Source of the DNA: Helicobacter sp. MIT 11-5569
GTDB lineage: Bacteria; Campylobacterota; Campylobacteria; Campylobacterales; Helicobacteraceae
Direction: 5' to 3'
Assembly: GCF_000765695.2 (NCBI RefSeq)
Contig: NZ_JRPB02000001.1
Span: forward strand, 186,001 to 250,000
Length of the DNA stretch: 64,000 nt
Both the position numbers and the translations under genes were made by a program. How positions within the stretch are numbered: position 1 is the first letter of the stretch; each line of letters starts with the position of its first letter. Below are positions 28,261 to 36,955 of this stretch, piece after piece. The notes below the pieces were generated by a model, which had not been told where the DNA came from, ran no database searches, and saw only the letters and a program-made list of their open reading frames with translations.

Positions 28261-28777
28261 GCCACATTCCGTAATTTGGAATATTTATTGTTCTTTTTCC
28301 ATAAACCCCTTCATCTGCCTTTGTATGACAAGCCGCACAACGAGCAATATTTCCGACTTCCTTTTGCGTTACCATCCATTCTTTTAGTTTTCTATGCTTT
28401 TTTTGGTGGTAGGGAATCTGAGAAATAGAAGTGTATAAAACTCCCGGTTGCATAGAGTTTGTAAGCTTTGCACTACGGCGATATTGCGGAGCTTTTTCAC
28501 TTGCATTATCTAGCAAATATTTTGTGATTTGCTCAATCTCTTCTTTTTCCAAACTCGCATCTGTGCCATAATGTGAGCTTAGATTTTCCATAATATATTT
28601 CCACGATGGGCTAGGCAATAAACCCGGCTGATAGCCAAAATGGCAACTTGCGCATTCTTTTTTATAAAGTGGATTATCCACAGGCTTTACTTCTGGTCCT
28701 TTAGATTTAGCATTTAAAGAAACGCCAAAGAAAGCACAAAGCAAGATAATACAAAAAGATTTTGGTAAATTTTTCAT
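28253..28777 (-). CDS. Diheme cytochrome c (DHC family)
   Basis: A 174-aa secreted protein with a signal peptide (LCAFFGVSLNAK) and two heme c motifs, CASCH (about residue 41) and CAACH (about 148). The spacing and PSPSWKYIMENLSSHYG match the DHC diheme cytochrome family, partner of SHP and cytochrome b561. It is the second gene of a three-gene c-type cytochrome operon. Confidence 0.85.
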   Translation of the reverse strand: MKNLPKSFCIILLCAFFGVSLNAKSKGPEVKPVDNPLYKKECASCHFGYQPGLLPSPSWKYIMENLSSHYGTDASLEKEEIEQITKYLLDNASEKAPQYRRSAKLTNSMQPGVLYTSISQIPYHQKKHRKLKEWMVTQKEVGNIARCAACHTKADEGVYGKRTINIPNYGMWRD

Positions 28778-28795
28778 TATTTTTCCCTTGATAAA

Positions 28796-29233
28796 TTATT
28801 GTGAAACAATATAATACAGCACATCACCTTTTTCTTGCGCATTTCCTTCACGCAAGAAAACATCTTTGAAATTGCGCTTAAGCCACTTTTTAACCTCTTT
28901 AACATCGCTTAGTCGCGCAGGATTCACACTTGGTGCTAAAGGTTCTAGGGTTTTGTTTGTAAAAATATTTGTCGCAGAAGTTTTTAAATCCGCATTATGG
29001 CAGCTTTGGCAAGAAAGCAAAGCATCATTTTTGCCTTTATTTTTTGTGCTAAAAATCGCTTCACCTCTTTTTGCATCAAAATCCACAAATTGCGGATTAG
29101 CTTGCTTGGCTTCAACTTTTAGCTCCTCAATATACGCTTGCATTTGCGCATTAAACCCACCCGCATAACTCATACTTGTCGCAAACATTACACCACAAGC
29201 ACCTAGTGCAATACCTTTAATATTCATTCTCAT
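28796..29233 (-). CDS. SHP-like monoheme cytochrome c (DUF1924)
   Basis: A 145-aa secreted protein. After the signal peptide (CGVMFATSMSYAGG) comes FDAKRGEAIFSTKN, then CQSCH as the only heme motif, SVNPARLSDVKEVKKWLKRNFKDVF and GDVLYYIVSQ at the end. This is the DUF1924 pattern. The related sphaeroides heme protein binds oxygen or NO at a heme with a displaceable ligand. It is first in the operon with DHC and the membrane cytochrome. Confidence 0.82.
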   Translation of the reverse strand: MRMNIKGIALGACGVMFATSMSYAGGFNAQMQAYIEELKVEAKQANPQFVDFDAKRGEAIFSTKNKGKNDALLSCQSCHNADLKTSATNIFTNKTLEPLAPSVNPARLSDVKEVKKWLKRNFKDVFLREGNAQEKGDVLYYIVSQ

Positions 29234-29315
29234 TTTTATCCTTTTTCATTTAGAAATATCTAATTATAAAAATAAATTGTCAAGATAATATTAAAAATTG
29301 TATTGTGTGCTTAAT

Positions 29316-29329
29316 TACGATAAATCGTA
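29316..29329. promoter_or_regulatory. Palindrome in the divergent cytochrome/dsbA intergenic space
   Basis: TACGATAAATCGTA has perfect 6-bp arms around AA, 87 nt before the cytochrome operon and 114 nt before the DsbA-like gene. It is the clearest dyad in this 209-nt gap and could be an operator. No regulator can be assigned. Confidence 0.4.
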
Positions 29330-29404
29330 TATAAAACTTAATCTAACATAAAGCAATTCTGTAACTTTCAGCTTTTATTAAACTTATTATGTTGCATTTT
29401 TAAC

Positions 29405-29416
29405 TTTTGCTATAAT
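29405..29416 (+). promoter_or_regulatory. Extended -10 promoter of the DsbA-like gene
   Basis: TTTTGCTATAAT ends in a perfect TATAAT (29411-29416) preceded by TGC, an extended -10 element. It lies 27 nt before the ATG at 29443, with AAAGGAGGGC as ribosome-binding site. Confidence 0.7.
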
Positions 29417-29442
29417 TCTTTGCAACAAATAAAGGAGGGCTT

Positions 29443-30108
29443 ATGCAAAAATCATTCATATTATGTTTTACAAAATTAATTATTGGCACGATTCTAAGCG
29501 CATTTCTTGCATTTAGCACACTAAATGCGCAACCTTTAAAAGAGGGTAGAGATTATATCGTGCTTAAAAATCCCCTAAATGTTCCACAAAAATCTATTGT
29601 AGAGATTTTTAATGTAGGTTGCCCACATTGCGCAAAAATGGCAAAAATTTTACCAAAGTTATTTGCAGTGATTCCACAAGAGGCAGTATTTTTACCCTAT
29701 CATATCATCACAGGAAGCCAATTTAGCGCACAAGCAAGCGAAGTTTTAGCAGTTGCAGTTAGCATTGATGAGGAGCGCACCCTCCATTCCAGAGATATTG
29801 AATCTTATTTTAGACGCGCAAGCAATGCATATTTTGACGCATTTTCAAAACAAAAAATATTCAAAAATAAGGATTCGTTTATCGACTATGGATTAGACGC
29901 TATGGAAATTTCACGCACAAAATTTGAAACGCAACTTCATCAAACAGATGTGCAAGAAAAACTCAAAATTTGGCAAGATTCTATTGAGCAAACAGGCATA
30001 AAAAGCCTTCCTAGCTTTATTATTAATGGCAAATATCTAATCTTAACCCAAAATGTAAAAGACACTGAAGATTTTATTTATAAGATAGATTATTTACTAG
30101 GGAAATAA
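29443..30108 (+). CDS. DsbA-like periplasmic thiol oxidase
   Basis: A 221-aa thioredoxin-fold protein with a signal peptide (ILSAFLAFSTLNAQ). It has the active site NVGCPHCAKM (CPHC is the DsbA form) and a late cis-proline loop SLPSFIINGKY. It should introduce disulfides into exported proteins. It faces the c-type cytochrome operon, whose CxxCH motifs are also thiol clients, so a link to cytochrome maturation is possible but inferred. No dsbB/dsbI is adjacent. Confidence 0.85.
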   Translation: MQKSFILCFTKLIIGTILSAFLAFSTLNAQPLKEGRDYIVLKNPLNVPQKSIVEIFNVGCPHCAKMAKILPKLFAVIPQEAVFLPYHIITGSQFSAQASEVLAVAVSIDEERTLHSRDIESYFRRASNAYFDAFSKQKIFKNKDSFIDYGLDAMEISRTKFETQLHQTDVQEKLKIWQDSIEQTGIKSLPSFIINGKYLILTQNVKDTEDFIYKIDYLLGK

Positions 30109-30200
30109 ATTCATAAAAACTTGAAAGTATCTTCATAATTTATTAACAAAGTATTTTTATAATTCCAATCGTAACAACAAAATTCCAACAAGGAGACAAA

Positions 30201-30602
30201 ATGAAAACTTTAAAATTATTTGGAGTGCTACTAAGCGCAGCGATTCTTTCTACTTCTGCAATGGCTGGATATGATTTTGATGTGCATGGGCAAATTTCAG
30301 CAGTAGATAACAAAAACAAAACAATCACTCTATCTGGTCCGGGTGGGCAACTCGTGATTAAGGTTTTGCCTTATACAGAAATTAAAGGTGATGATTGTGG
30401 TCCTTTTGGGCAAGATATTTATGGGTCTTTTAGAGATTTAACTGTGGGTAAATTTGTAAAAGTTGAAGCGATTCCTTATGGAGGATATAATGCTTATGCA
30501 GAGAGCAATGCACAAGCAATCAATCCACAAACAGGCTTGCCACAAAATATGCAATTAACCGCTAAAGAAATTGAATGGAAATGCTATCCTAGAGCTTATT
30601 AA
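30201..30602 (+). CDS. Secreted OB-like protein (DUF5666-like)
   Basis: A 133-aa protein with a signal peptide (LLSAAILSTSAMAGYDF). The mature part includes FDVHGQISAVDNKNKTITLSG, VKVLPYTEIKG, and GKFVKVEA, a small beta-barrel style resembling DUF5666. The last cysteine occurs in EIEWKCYPRAY. AAGGAG lies 7 nt upstream of the ATG. Function is unknown. Confidence 0.6.
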   Translation: MKTLKLFGVLLSAAILSTSAMAGYDFDVHGQISAVDNKNKTITLSGPGGQLVIKVLPYTEIKGDDCGPFGQDIYGSFRDLTVGKFVKVEAIPYGGYNAYAESNAQAINPQTGLPQNMQLTAKEIEWKCYPRAY

Positions 30603-30651
30603 TAAACATTGCGTTGTTTTTGCGGGATTCTGCTTGCCACAAATGAAGTAA

Positions 30652-30702
30652 GATTCTATGCTAGTAGAATCCACAAATTGCGCATTTGTCAAAAATTGAC
30701 AA
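30652..30702. terminator. Two stem-loops between convergent genes
   Basis: GATTCTA/TAGAATC (30652-30658 and 30665-30671) is a 7-bp stem with a 6-nt loop. TTGTCAA/TTGACAA (30686-30692 and 30696-30702) is a 7-bp stem with a 3-nt loop followed by AAAAA, which reads as a T run on the minus strand. Together they probably terminate both convergent transcripts. Confidence 0.55.
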
Positions 30703-30718
30703 AAAACGCACTAAAATT

Positions 30719-31174
30719 TTATTGCTTTTCTCGTATTGATTTTACAATATCCACTTCCCAAAAAAATTCCACCCAATCTTTAGCTTCACGCAAAATAAAA
30801 TCCGGCTTGAAACCTGCTGTAGGTTTATGAAAAATGCACGCTGTTTTAAAATCAATGTTAGTGTTAATTTCACTTAAAATATTATAAACTTTCTCCATAC
30901 TTGTGCCACTATCTACGATTTCATCGACAATCAAAACGCGTTGATTTCCGCTAAGCTCTGGAATATTTGAGATTTGAATCTCTTGTTGTACTTTGTTAAA
31001 AAATGAAGAAGCATTGATTGTATAAACGCGTCTTAAATCAAGTGCGATTCCTAAAAAATGCGCCATTGTTAGCCCACCGCGAGAAATCGCAACAATCGCA
31101 TCAGGATTAAAATCAATCTGACTAACAAGCTCTTTCATATCCTCCCTAAACATTTCATAGCTGTAATACTGCAT
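30719..31174 (-). CDS. Purine phosphoribosyltransferase
   Basis: A 151-aa type I phosphoribosyltransferase. AIVAISRGGLTMAHFLGIAL and the PRPP-binding loop VLIVDEIVDSGTSM are diagnostic. It resembles the xanthine-guanine (Gpt-like) salvage enzymes of Helicobacter, but the base specificity is not readable. It is 10 nt downstream of mqnE. Confidence 0.85.
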   Translation of the reverse strand: MQYYSYEMFREDMKELVSQIDFNPDAIVAISRGGLTMAHFLGIALDLRRVYTINASSFFNKVQQEIQISNIPELSGNQRVLIVDEIVDSGTSMEKVYNILSEINTNIDFKTACIFHKPTAGFKPDFILREAKDWVEFFWEVDIVKSIREKQ

Positions 31175-31184
31175 TTAAACCTCC

Positions 31185-32237
31185 TTAATAAATTTGAATC
31201 TCATTATATAGACTATCTCGCTCAACAGGGATAAATCCTGCGTCTTTAATCTCTGCGACCAATGTATCCTTTGTGATTCCATAAGCACTTTTGCTACCAC
31301 TTGCACTTTGGATTGCTTCTCTTTGAATCGTGCCATCAATATCATCTGCGCCAAACTCTTGCGCAACAAGTGCCAAATTTAACCCCAAAGTCGCCCAATA
31401 TGCTTTAATATGTAGAATATTTGGCAATAAGATTCTAGCAATTGCAATCGTTTTTAGAATCTCCTGCCCACTAGGAAATTCTGTAACTTTTAAAAAATTA
31501 TTTTCTTTTTGATACACGAGCGGAATAAAAGCATTGAAACCACCACTTTTTTCTTGTTGATGATAAAGGCGCAATAGGTGGTCAATCCGATGTTCTCGCG
31601 ATTCCACATGCCCAAAAAGCATTGTTGCGTTAGATTTTTTGCCCAAAGAATGCCAGATTCCATGAATTTTCAACCAATCTTTAGAATCCACCTTGCCCTT
31701 ACAAATATAAGCACGCACTTTTTCATCAAAAATCTCCGCACCACCACCGGGCATAGAATCTACGCCATTTTGCGCCATTAGTTCTAGCACTTCTTGGTGG
31801 CTTTTATTTGAGATTTTACTTAAGAAATTCACTTCTGCAGCAGTTAAAGCCTTAATATGCACTTGCGGAAACTCTGCCTTTAGCTCTCTAAAAAGCTCCA
31901 AATACCACTCTAAATTTAGCTTAGGATTGTGCGCACCTACAATGTGTAATTCTAACGCTCCAGATTTTACGGAATCCCTAGCAATCTTTAAAACTTGCTC
32001 TTTATCCATTGTATAAGCATTAGGATTCTTTCTGTGCGCAGAAAATCCGCAAAACTTGCAAATATCCGCACAATCATTTGTGGGATTAATATGACGATTT
32101 GAATTGAAAAATACTTTTTTGCCAAAATATTTTTGACGCAGAGAATCCGCCATTTTTCCCAAAGTAAAAAGGTCTAAATCATAAAGCTCTAAAGCGTTTT
32201 TAGAATCTAAAAAATCCGCGTGTTTATAATCTTGCAT
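31185..32237 (-). CDS. mqnE: Aminofutalosine synthase MqnE (radical SAM)
   Basis: A 350-aa radical SAM enzyme of the futalosine route to menaquinone. NRHINPTNDCADICKFCGFSA holds the CxxxCxxC cluster motif, and ALELHIVGAHNPKLNLEWYL, DSMPGGGAEIF and GHVESREHRIDHLLRLYHQQ are MqnE blocks. It adds an aminofutalosine-forming radical to the enolpyruvyl substrate. MqnC is similar, but the RHINPTN and SMPGGGAE segments favour MqnE. Confidence 0.88.
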   Translation of the reverse strand: MQDYKHADFLDSKNALELYDLDLFTLGKMADSLRQKYFGKKVFFNSNRHINPTNDCADICKFCGFSAHRKNPNAYTMDKEQVLKIARDSVKSGALELHIVGAHNPKLNLEWYLELFRELKAEFPQVHIKALTAAEVNFLSKISNKSHQEVLELMAQNGVDSMPGGGAEIFDEKVRAYICKGKVDSKDWLKIHGIWHSLGKKSNATMLFGHVESREHRIDHLLRLYHQQEKSGGFNAFIPLVYQKENNFLKVTEFPSGQEILKTIAIARILLPNILHIKAYWATLGLNLALVAQEFGADDIDGTIQREAIQSASGSKSAYGITKDTLVAEIKDAGFIPVERDSLYNEIQIY

Positions 32238-32353
32238 AAATCACCTTAAAAAACTAAATCCTTAAATTGTAAAGCGCAATTATACAAAAAATACTTTAAT
32301 TTATATTATTGCTTTAAAAGCCTAAAAAGCAGAGTAGGGCGAGTAACTAAATG

Positions 32354-32764
32354 TTATTTTATTGATTTTGACTTTTTGAAAATTCTTTTAAAATTCTCTT
32401 CGCTTAATTGGTATGTATCAACCAAATTAAGCGATTTTACCATATGCAAAGTGCCTTGTTTGTATTTTTGAAAATGCTTAGACGCAATATGATTTTTATA
32501 AGCTTCTTGATTTTCATAGATTTCTAAAATCCTAATTTGATGATTATCAGAAATTAGCATCATCGGATAGATTGAAACCACGCCACTTTCCTTTTGCACA
32601 GAATCCTCAGCAACTTCAACTGCAAATTTCAAATATTCTTCCAAATACTCTGGATATACTTCAATTTCAGAAATTCTTACAATCATTCCATTGTTTTTAT
32701 CTTCTGCCATTAATGCGGTGCCTCCAAAAATCATTAAACTTATAATGAGTAGTAATTTTTTCAT
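32354..32764 (-). CDS. Secreted ABM-domain (quinol monooxygenase-like) protein
   Basis: A 136-aa protein with a signal peptide (IISLMIFGGTALMAED). The mature domain contains VRISEIEVYPEYLEEYLKF, ESGVVSIYPMM and NHQIRILEIYENQEAYKNHI, the antibiotic-biosynthesis-monooxygenase dimeric alpha-beta barrel pattern. Export to the periplasm is unusual for this family but known in Helicobacter. The substrate is unknown. AAAT-rich sequence upstream holds no strong promoter I can call. Confidence 0.72.
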   Translation of the reverse strand: MKKLLLIISLMIFGGTALMAEDKNNGMIVRISEIEVYPEYLEEYLKFAVEVAEDSVQKESGVVSIYPMMLISDNHQIRILEIYENQEAYKNHIASKHFQKYKQGTLHMVKSLNLVDTYQLSEENFKRIFKKSKSIK

Positions 32765-32864
32765 TTCTCCCCCTTATTTAACTTTTCTAAGATTCTATCT
32801 TTGATAAAAATTATAGCAAAATTTCATCATCTCCTAAATTAGAGCAATAAAACACTAAAGAAAA

Positions 32865-32879
32865 TGATAATAAATTTTA
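32865..32879. promoter_or_regulatory. Possible Fur-like site upstream of feoA
   Basis: TGATAATAAATTTTA keeps the left half TGATAAT of the Fur 7-1-7 consensus, but the right half matches poorly. It lies 64 nt before feoA, where ferrous iron uptake genes are usually Fur-repressed. The AT richness of the region limits confidence. Confidence 0.35.
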
Positions 32880-32942
32880 ATATTGTTTTAATATAAAACT
32901 GTTTAGAATCTCACAATTATTTTACACTACAAGGACTATGAA

Positions 32943-33167
32943 ATGACAATAAATTCCTTAAAAGATGGAGAGTATGGAGTAATTGCACGCATTGATGCTA
33001 ACGAAAAAATGCGTGAGCGTTTATTTAGCTTTGGACTTGTCAAATCAAGCCATATCAAGCGCGTAAAAAGCTCTCTTGGAGGTTCTACAATCTTAGTAGA
33101 AATTGATAGAAGTTGTGTTGCTTTGCGCGCAGAAGAAGCGGAATCTATCATCATTCAAAAAGGTTAA
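32943..33167 (+). CDS. feoA: Ferrous iron transport protein A
   Basis: A 74-aa SH3-like protein. LKDGEYGVIARIDANEKMRERLFSFGL and GGSTILVEIDRSCVALRAEEAESI match FeoA. It is a cytoplasmic accessory of FeoB. feoB starts 3 nt later. Confidence 0.92.
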   Translation: MTINSLKDGEYGVIARIDANEKMRERLFSFGLVKSSHIKRVKSSLGGSTILVEIDRSCVALRAEEAESIIIQKG

Positions 33168-33170
33168 TAC

Positions 33171-35288
33171 ATGCAAAATACTATCAAAATTGCACTAGTT
33201 GGACAACCAAATGTCGGTAAAAGTCTATTGATTAATGCGCTATGCCATGCAAATATGAAAGTAGGAAATTTCACAGGAGTAACCGTAGAGAAAGCACAAG
33301 CACAAACTCTACACAAAGGCTATACTTTGCAAATTGTGGATCTTCCCGGAACTTACTCTTTATATGGTTATTCCAAAGAAGAACAAATCACAAAAGAATT
33401 TTTAGAAAATGATACTTATGATTTAATTGTTAATGTTGTGGATTCTACAAATTTAGAACGCAATTTACAGCTTAGCACACAACTTTTAGACACACAAAAA
33501 AAGATGATAATTGCTCTAAATATGAGCGATGAAGCACTCAATGAAGGCATAAAAATTAACACACAAAGCCTAAAAGAACTGCTTGGAATCCCTTGTGTGC
33601 AAATTTCAGCACATACAAAAGAAAACTTAGAAGAATTATTAGATAACATCATACAACTTCACAAAAAAGAACAGGGCGAAAATAAACGCATTTATAGCAA
33701 TGCCATTGAAAATGAAATTTTACATATTGAGCATTTTTTAGAAGATAAATGCGATAGAAGTGTGGAATCTTTGGGCTTAAGTAAGCGTCAAATTGCAATT
33801 TTGCTTTTAAAACAAGATGAAAAAATTTTTAAGATTCTCCATGAAAAACCTATTTGGATGGAACTTTCAAAAGTCTTACAAGAATCCCTTAATACACTTT
33901 ATGCGACTTTTGATACACGTTCGATTCAAGAGATTTTTTTAGATGATTTGTATGCTTTTGTAAGCGGTCTTATTACGGAATCTGTGCGCTACGAAAAAGC
34001 TTCAAAACACAACTATACAAGCAGTATTGACCGTATTTTGATTAACAAATACGCAGGGATTCCAATCTTTTTATTTTTTATGTGGATACTTTTTCAGCTC
34101 ACCTTTACGCTTGGCGCATTGCCTATGGATATGATTGAAAGTTTTTTTGCATGGCTTGGAGATGGAATCAAAGAGAATCTAAGCAATGAAGCCCTTGCAT
34201 CTTTGCTTGCTGATGGAATCATTGGCGGGGTTGGGGCAGTGATATTATTTTTACCCAATATTGTTATTTTGTTTTTTGGAATCGCATTACTAGAAACAAC
34301 AGGGTATATGGCAAGAGTAGCGTTTTTGCTTGATGGATTTTTTCATAAATTTGGCTTACATGGAAAAAGTTTTATTCCCTTAGTTACAGGTTTTGGTTGT
34401 TCTGTGCCAGCATTTATGGCGACACGCACACTAAAAAGCCAAAAAGATAGATTGCTCACATTATTTATCATAAACTTTATGAGTTGTGGAGCAAGACTTC
34501 CTGTGTATGTGCTATTTGTTGGGGCATTTTTTCCAATCAGCGAGGCAGGGAATTGGCTTTTTGGTATTTATATTTTAGGTGCAATTATTGGGCTTATTAT
34601 GGCAAAGATTCTACGCTTAACAGCTTTTAGAGGTCCTGATGAACCTTTTGTAATGGAAATGCCAAAATATCGTATGCCAAATTGGAATCTTGTTTGGTTT
34701 TCTATCGTAGCAAAAGCAAAAATGTATCTTAAAAAAGCAGGAACTTTTATTCTAGCAGCGTCAATTCTCATTTGGTTTGCAAGCACTTATCCCAAACAAG
34801 AATCCCTTGAGGAATCCTATACACAAAAGATAGAAAATGCTTTAAATGAGGAGGAAAGGAATCAACTTGAATTTTCTTTAGAAGAACAACGCATTGAAAA
34901 TAGCTATTTGGGAATGGCAGGAAAGGCGATTGAGCCGATTTTTGCACCGCTTGGATTTGACTGGAAAATGAGTGTTTCTCTTCTTAGTGGATTAGCGGCA
35001 AAAGAAGTCGTAATCTCTACAATGGGGGTGCTATACACGCTTGGTGCTGAAGTCGATGAAACAAGCGAAAGCCTTATGGAAGTGATTAAAAATGCGATTC
35101 CATTACAAAGCGCAGTCGCATTTATTCTTTTTATAATGATTTATAATCCTTGCCTTGCCGCAACAGTCGTATTTGGCAAGGAAGCAGGCGGCTTTAAATA
35201 TATTGTGTATTTATTCTTATTTACTTGTATCACTGCTTATATAGCAGCTTGGATTGGAAGCCTAATTGCAGGAATCCTGCTAGGCTAA
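33171..35288 (+). CDS. feoB: Ferrous iron transporter FeoB
   Basis: A 705-aa inner-membrane transporter. The N-terminal G domain has GQPNVGKS (G1), GNFTGVTVEKA (G2 region), DLPGTYSLYGYSKEE (G3) and NMSDEA (G4). The membrane part starts near residue 285 with Gate motifs such as TGFGCSVPAFMATRTLKSQKDR and ends with AWIGSLIAGI. It imports Fe2+. Its stop overlaps that of xerH on the opposite strand. Confidence 0.96.
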   Translation: MQNTIKIALVGQPNVGKSLLINALCHANMKVGNFTGVTVEKAQAQTLHKGYTLQIVDLPGTYSLYGYSKEEQITKEFLENDTYDLIVNVVDSTNLERNLQLSTQLLDTQKKMIIALNMSDEALNEGIKINTQSLKELLGIPCVQISAHTKENLEELLDNIIQLHKKEQGENKRIYSNAIENEILHIEHFLEDKCDRSVESLGLSKRQIAILLLKQDEKIFKILHEKPIWMELSKVLQESLNTLYATFDTRSIQEIFLDDLYAFVSGLITESVRYEKASKHNYTSSIDRILINKYAGIPIFLFFMWILFQLTFTLGALPMDMIESFFAWLGDGIKENLSNEALASLLADGIIGGVGAVILFLPNIVILFFGIALLETTGYMARVAFLLDGFFHKFGLHGKSFIPLVTGFGCSVPAFMATRTLKSQKDRLLTLFIINFMSCGARLPVYVLFVGAFFPISEAGNWLFGIYILGAIIGLIMAKILRLTAFRGPDEPFVMEMPKYRMPNWNLVWFSIVAKAKMYLKKAGTFILAASILIWFASTYPKQESLEESYTQKIENALNEEERNQLEFSLEEQRIENSYLGMAGKAIEPIFAPLGFDWKMSVSLLSGLAAKEVVISTMGVLYTLGAEVDETSESLMEVIKNAIPLQSAVAFILFIMIYNPCLAATVVFGKEAGGFKYIVYLFLFTCITAYIAAWIGSLIAGILLG

Positions 35289-36355
35289 TGTTCCATAATC
35301 TCTGTGGTGTCTTTTAGTTTTTGTTTATCAAAGTGCATATAAATCCGAGAAGTATCTAGGCTTGCGTGCCCCAGGGATTCTTGGACAAGCACCAAATCTT
35401 GGCTTTTTTGATAGAGTAGGGTAGCAAAACTATGGCGGAGCATATGTGCGCCATTTTTTTCTTTTCTGATTCCATTGTGTAATAAAACTTGTTCTACGAT
35501 TCTACTCACATAAGCTTGTGTAAGCTTTTTACCCTTATGATTACAAAAAAGCAAATCATCTTCAACTTGCATTGTATCACGCGCACTTTTCCACAATACC
35601 AAATCCTCATTAATATTTTTGGCTTTTAGTATTACAACACGCGGTTTATTCCCTTTTCCACGCACTTGTATGAGATAAAATTCTCCATCTTGCATAATAT
35701 CTTTTAGCTTTAATCCCAAAGCCTCACCAACACGGATTCCAGTGTAGATAATAATCTTTAAAAGTAAGCGGTTTCTAGCTCCTAAATCCTGGTGCTTAAA
35801 AACAAAATTATTGATTCCATTAATAAAGCGATGCACTTCCTCTTCATTCATAAAAGAAGGGAGCTTTTGCCCACTTTTACCGCGCAAACCACCCCAGTTT
35901 TTAAGCGTAATACGGAAATTATAAGAAGTGCCTTGTGCATCTTCATTTTGCTTATCCACAAAACCAAAGAAATTTAATAATGCCATTCTATAATTTTTTT
36001 TTGTTGCGTCCGATAGCGCGCTTGTGTGAATGGTTAGAAATTCCTTTAAAAGCTCCTCATCGACATTTTTAAGGCTTTCTAAACCTAAATGCGTAAGGTA
36101 TTCATAAAGCCTAACAAGCGGTATAATATAAGTATTCACGCCAATTAGACCAATATTTCTACATTCTTTACAAGTATTTTGCAAAGATTCTATGGATTCA
36201 AATCCACCGCGAAATTTTGCAAGCACCTTTAAAATTTCATCTTTGTTTTTAACCTGATGATTTGATAAGCTGTTAATTTTGCTATAAATAAAACGCTCAA
36301 GCCAGAATAAAAGATTCTTATCAAAATTAGAAAAATGGTCAATTGCATAACGCAT
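35285..36355 (-). CDS. xerH: XerH-type tyrosine recombinase
   Basis: A 356-aa tyrosine recombinase. The catalytic residues are visible: Arg in YTGIRVGEALGLKL, His and Arg in HMLRHSFATLLYQKS, His in GHASLDTSRIYMHFDK with the nucleophile Tyr in RIYMHF. The N-terminal extension is typical of the single-recombinase XerH system of epsilonproteobacteria, which resolves chromosome dimers at dif. A dif-like dyad lies 90 nt upstream of the gene, and an integrated element starts there, so XerH may also have served its integration. Confidence 0.9.
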   Translation of the reverse strand: MRYAIDHFSNFDKNLLFWLERFIYSKINSLSNHQVKNKDEILKVLAKFRGGFESIESLQNTCKECRNIGLIGVNTYIIPLVRLYEYLTHLGLESLKNVDEELLKEFLTIHTSALSDATKKNYRMALLNFFGFVDKQNEDAQGTSYNFRITLKNWGGLRGKSGQKLPSFMNEEEVHRFINGINNFVFKHQDLGARNRLLLKIIIYTGIRVGEALGLKLKDIMQDGEFYLIQVRGKGNKPRVVILKAKNINEDLVLWKSARDTMQVEDDLLFCNHKGKKLTQAYVSRIVEQVLLHNGIRKEKNGAHMLRHSFATLLYQKSQDLVLVQESLGHASLDTSRIYMHFDKQKLKDTTEIMEH

Positions 36356-36445
36356 TTGATTTCCTTAAACTCATATAAAATTACATTAAGCTATGATTTA
36401 TATTTTACAAAGCCTGCATTATAGCAAAAATATTATAATTTTGTA

Positions 36446-36465
36446 TTGAAAACTATAATTTTCAA
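36446..36465. other. Candidate dif (XerH) core site at the element's left boundary
   Basis: TTGAAAA (36446-36452) and TTTTCAA (36459-36465) are perfect 7-bp arms around the 6-bp centre CTATAA, the geometry of a Xer core site. The outer half-sites read GTATTGAAAA and, on the other strand, AGTTTGAAAA, close to the style of known difH half-sites. The dyad is 90 nt upstream of xerH, where difH-type sites are expected, and sits exactly where the accessory region begins. No second copy was found at the right end. Confidence 0.5.
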
Positions 36466-36547
36466 ACTTTTTTTGAAAAATATTGAGAATTTTTGTAACA
36501 AACTGCAAAGCTCATTTATTAAGAATTATGTTGTAAATGGTAAGAAT

Positions 36548-36955
36548 ATGGATTTATATAGAATCACACTTTTTAATATTAGCTCACATTATGAAAACAA
36601 TGTTTTAAGTTATTTGAATGTTAAAGTTACTCCAGAAGCATATAAGTTTTTTAATAATATCCACAAAAACTTTCTTGTGGGATTCTCTCTTAAGGAATTT
36701 TCATTTATTACCACCAAAAGTGCAAAGAATCTTTATAGAATCATTAAAGAAATTGAATGCAGACATTTTAAATATCTTGATATTGATTCTTTTGTATTTC
36801 AGAATCTTATGGATATACAAAAATCACATTCATCAGTAAGCTCCGAGATTTTTGCTTTATTGATATTCTTTGATTATAATCCCCTAACCATTGATAAAGG
36901 AGAAGCATTATTTTCCGCACCAAGAACCGCCCTTTCTTTAGTGCAAATTTTATAG
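36548..36955 (+). pseudogene. Rep_3-like plasmid replication initiator fragment
   Basis: The translation from ATG 36548 contains MDLYRITLFNISSHYENNVLS and then VKVTPEAYKFFNNIHKNF-type text followed by FSLKEFSFITTKSAKNLYRI. This resembles the first winged helix of Rep_3 (RepB) initiators, whose motif ends in a SKxAKxLYRLLK-like helix. The second half of a Rep_3 protein is missing: the last 60 residues do not look like Rep. I therefore call it a truncated gene. The frame can be extended upstream to TTG 36446, but that codon lies within the dif-like dyad. Confidence 0.5.

Noticed and set aside
36446-36547. TTG start of the Rep-like ORF at 36446
   Set aside because: The TTG lies in the dif-like dyad, there is no ribosome-binding site, and Rep-like similarity starts only near ATG 36548.
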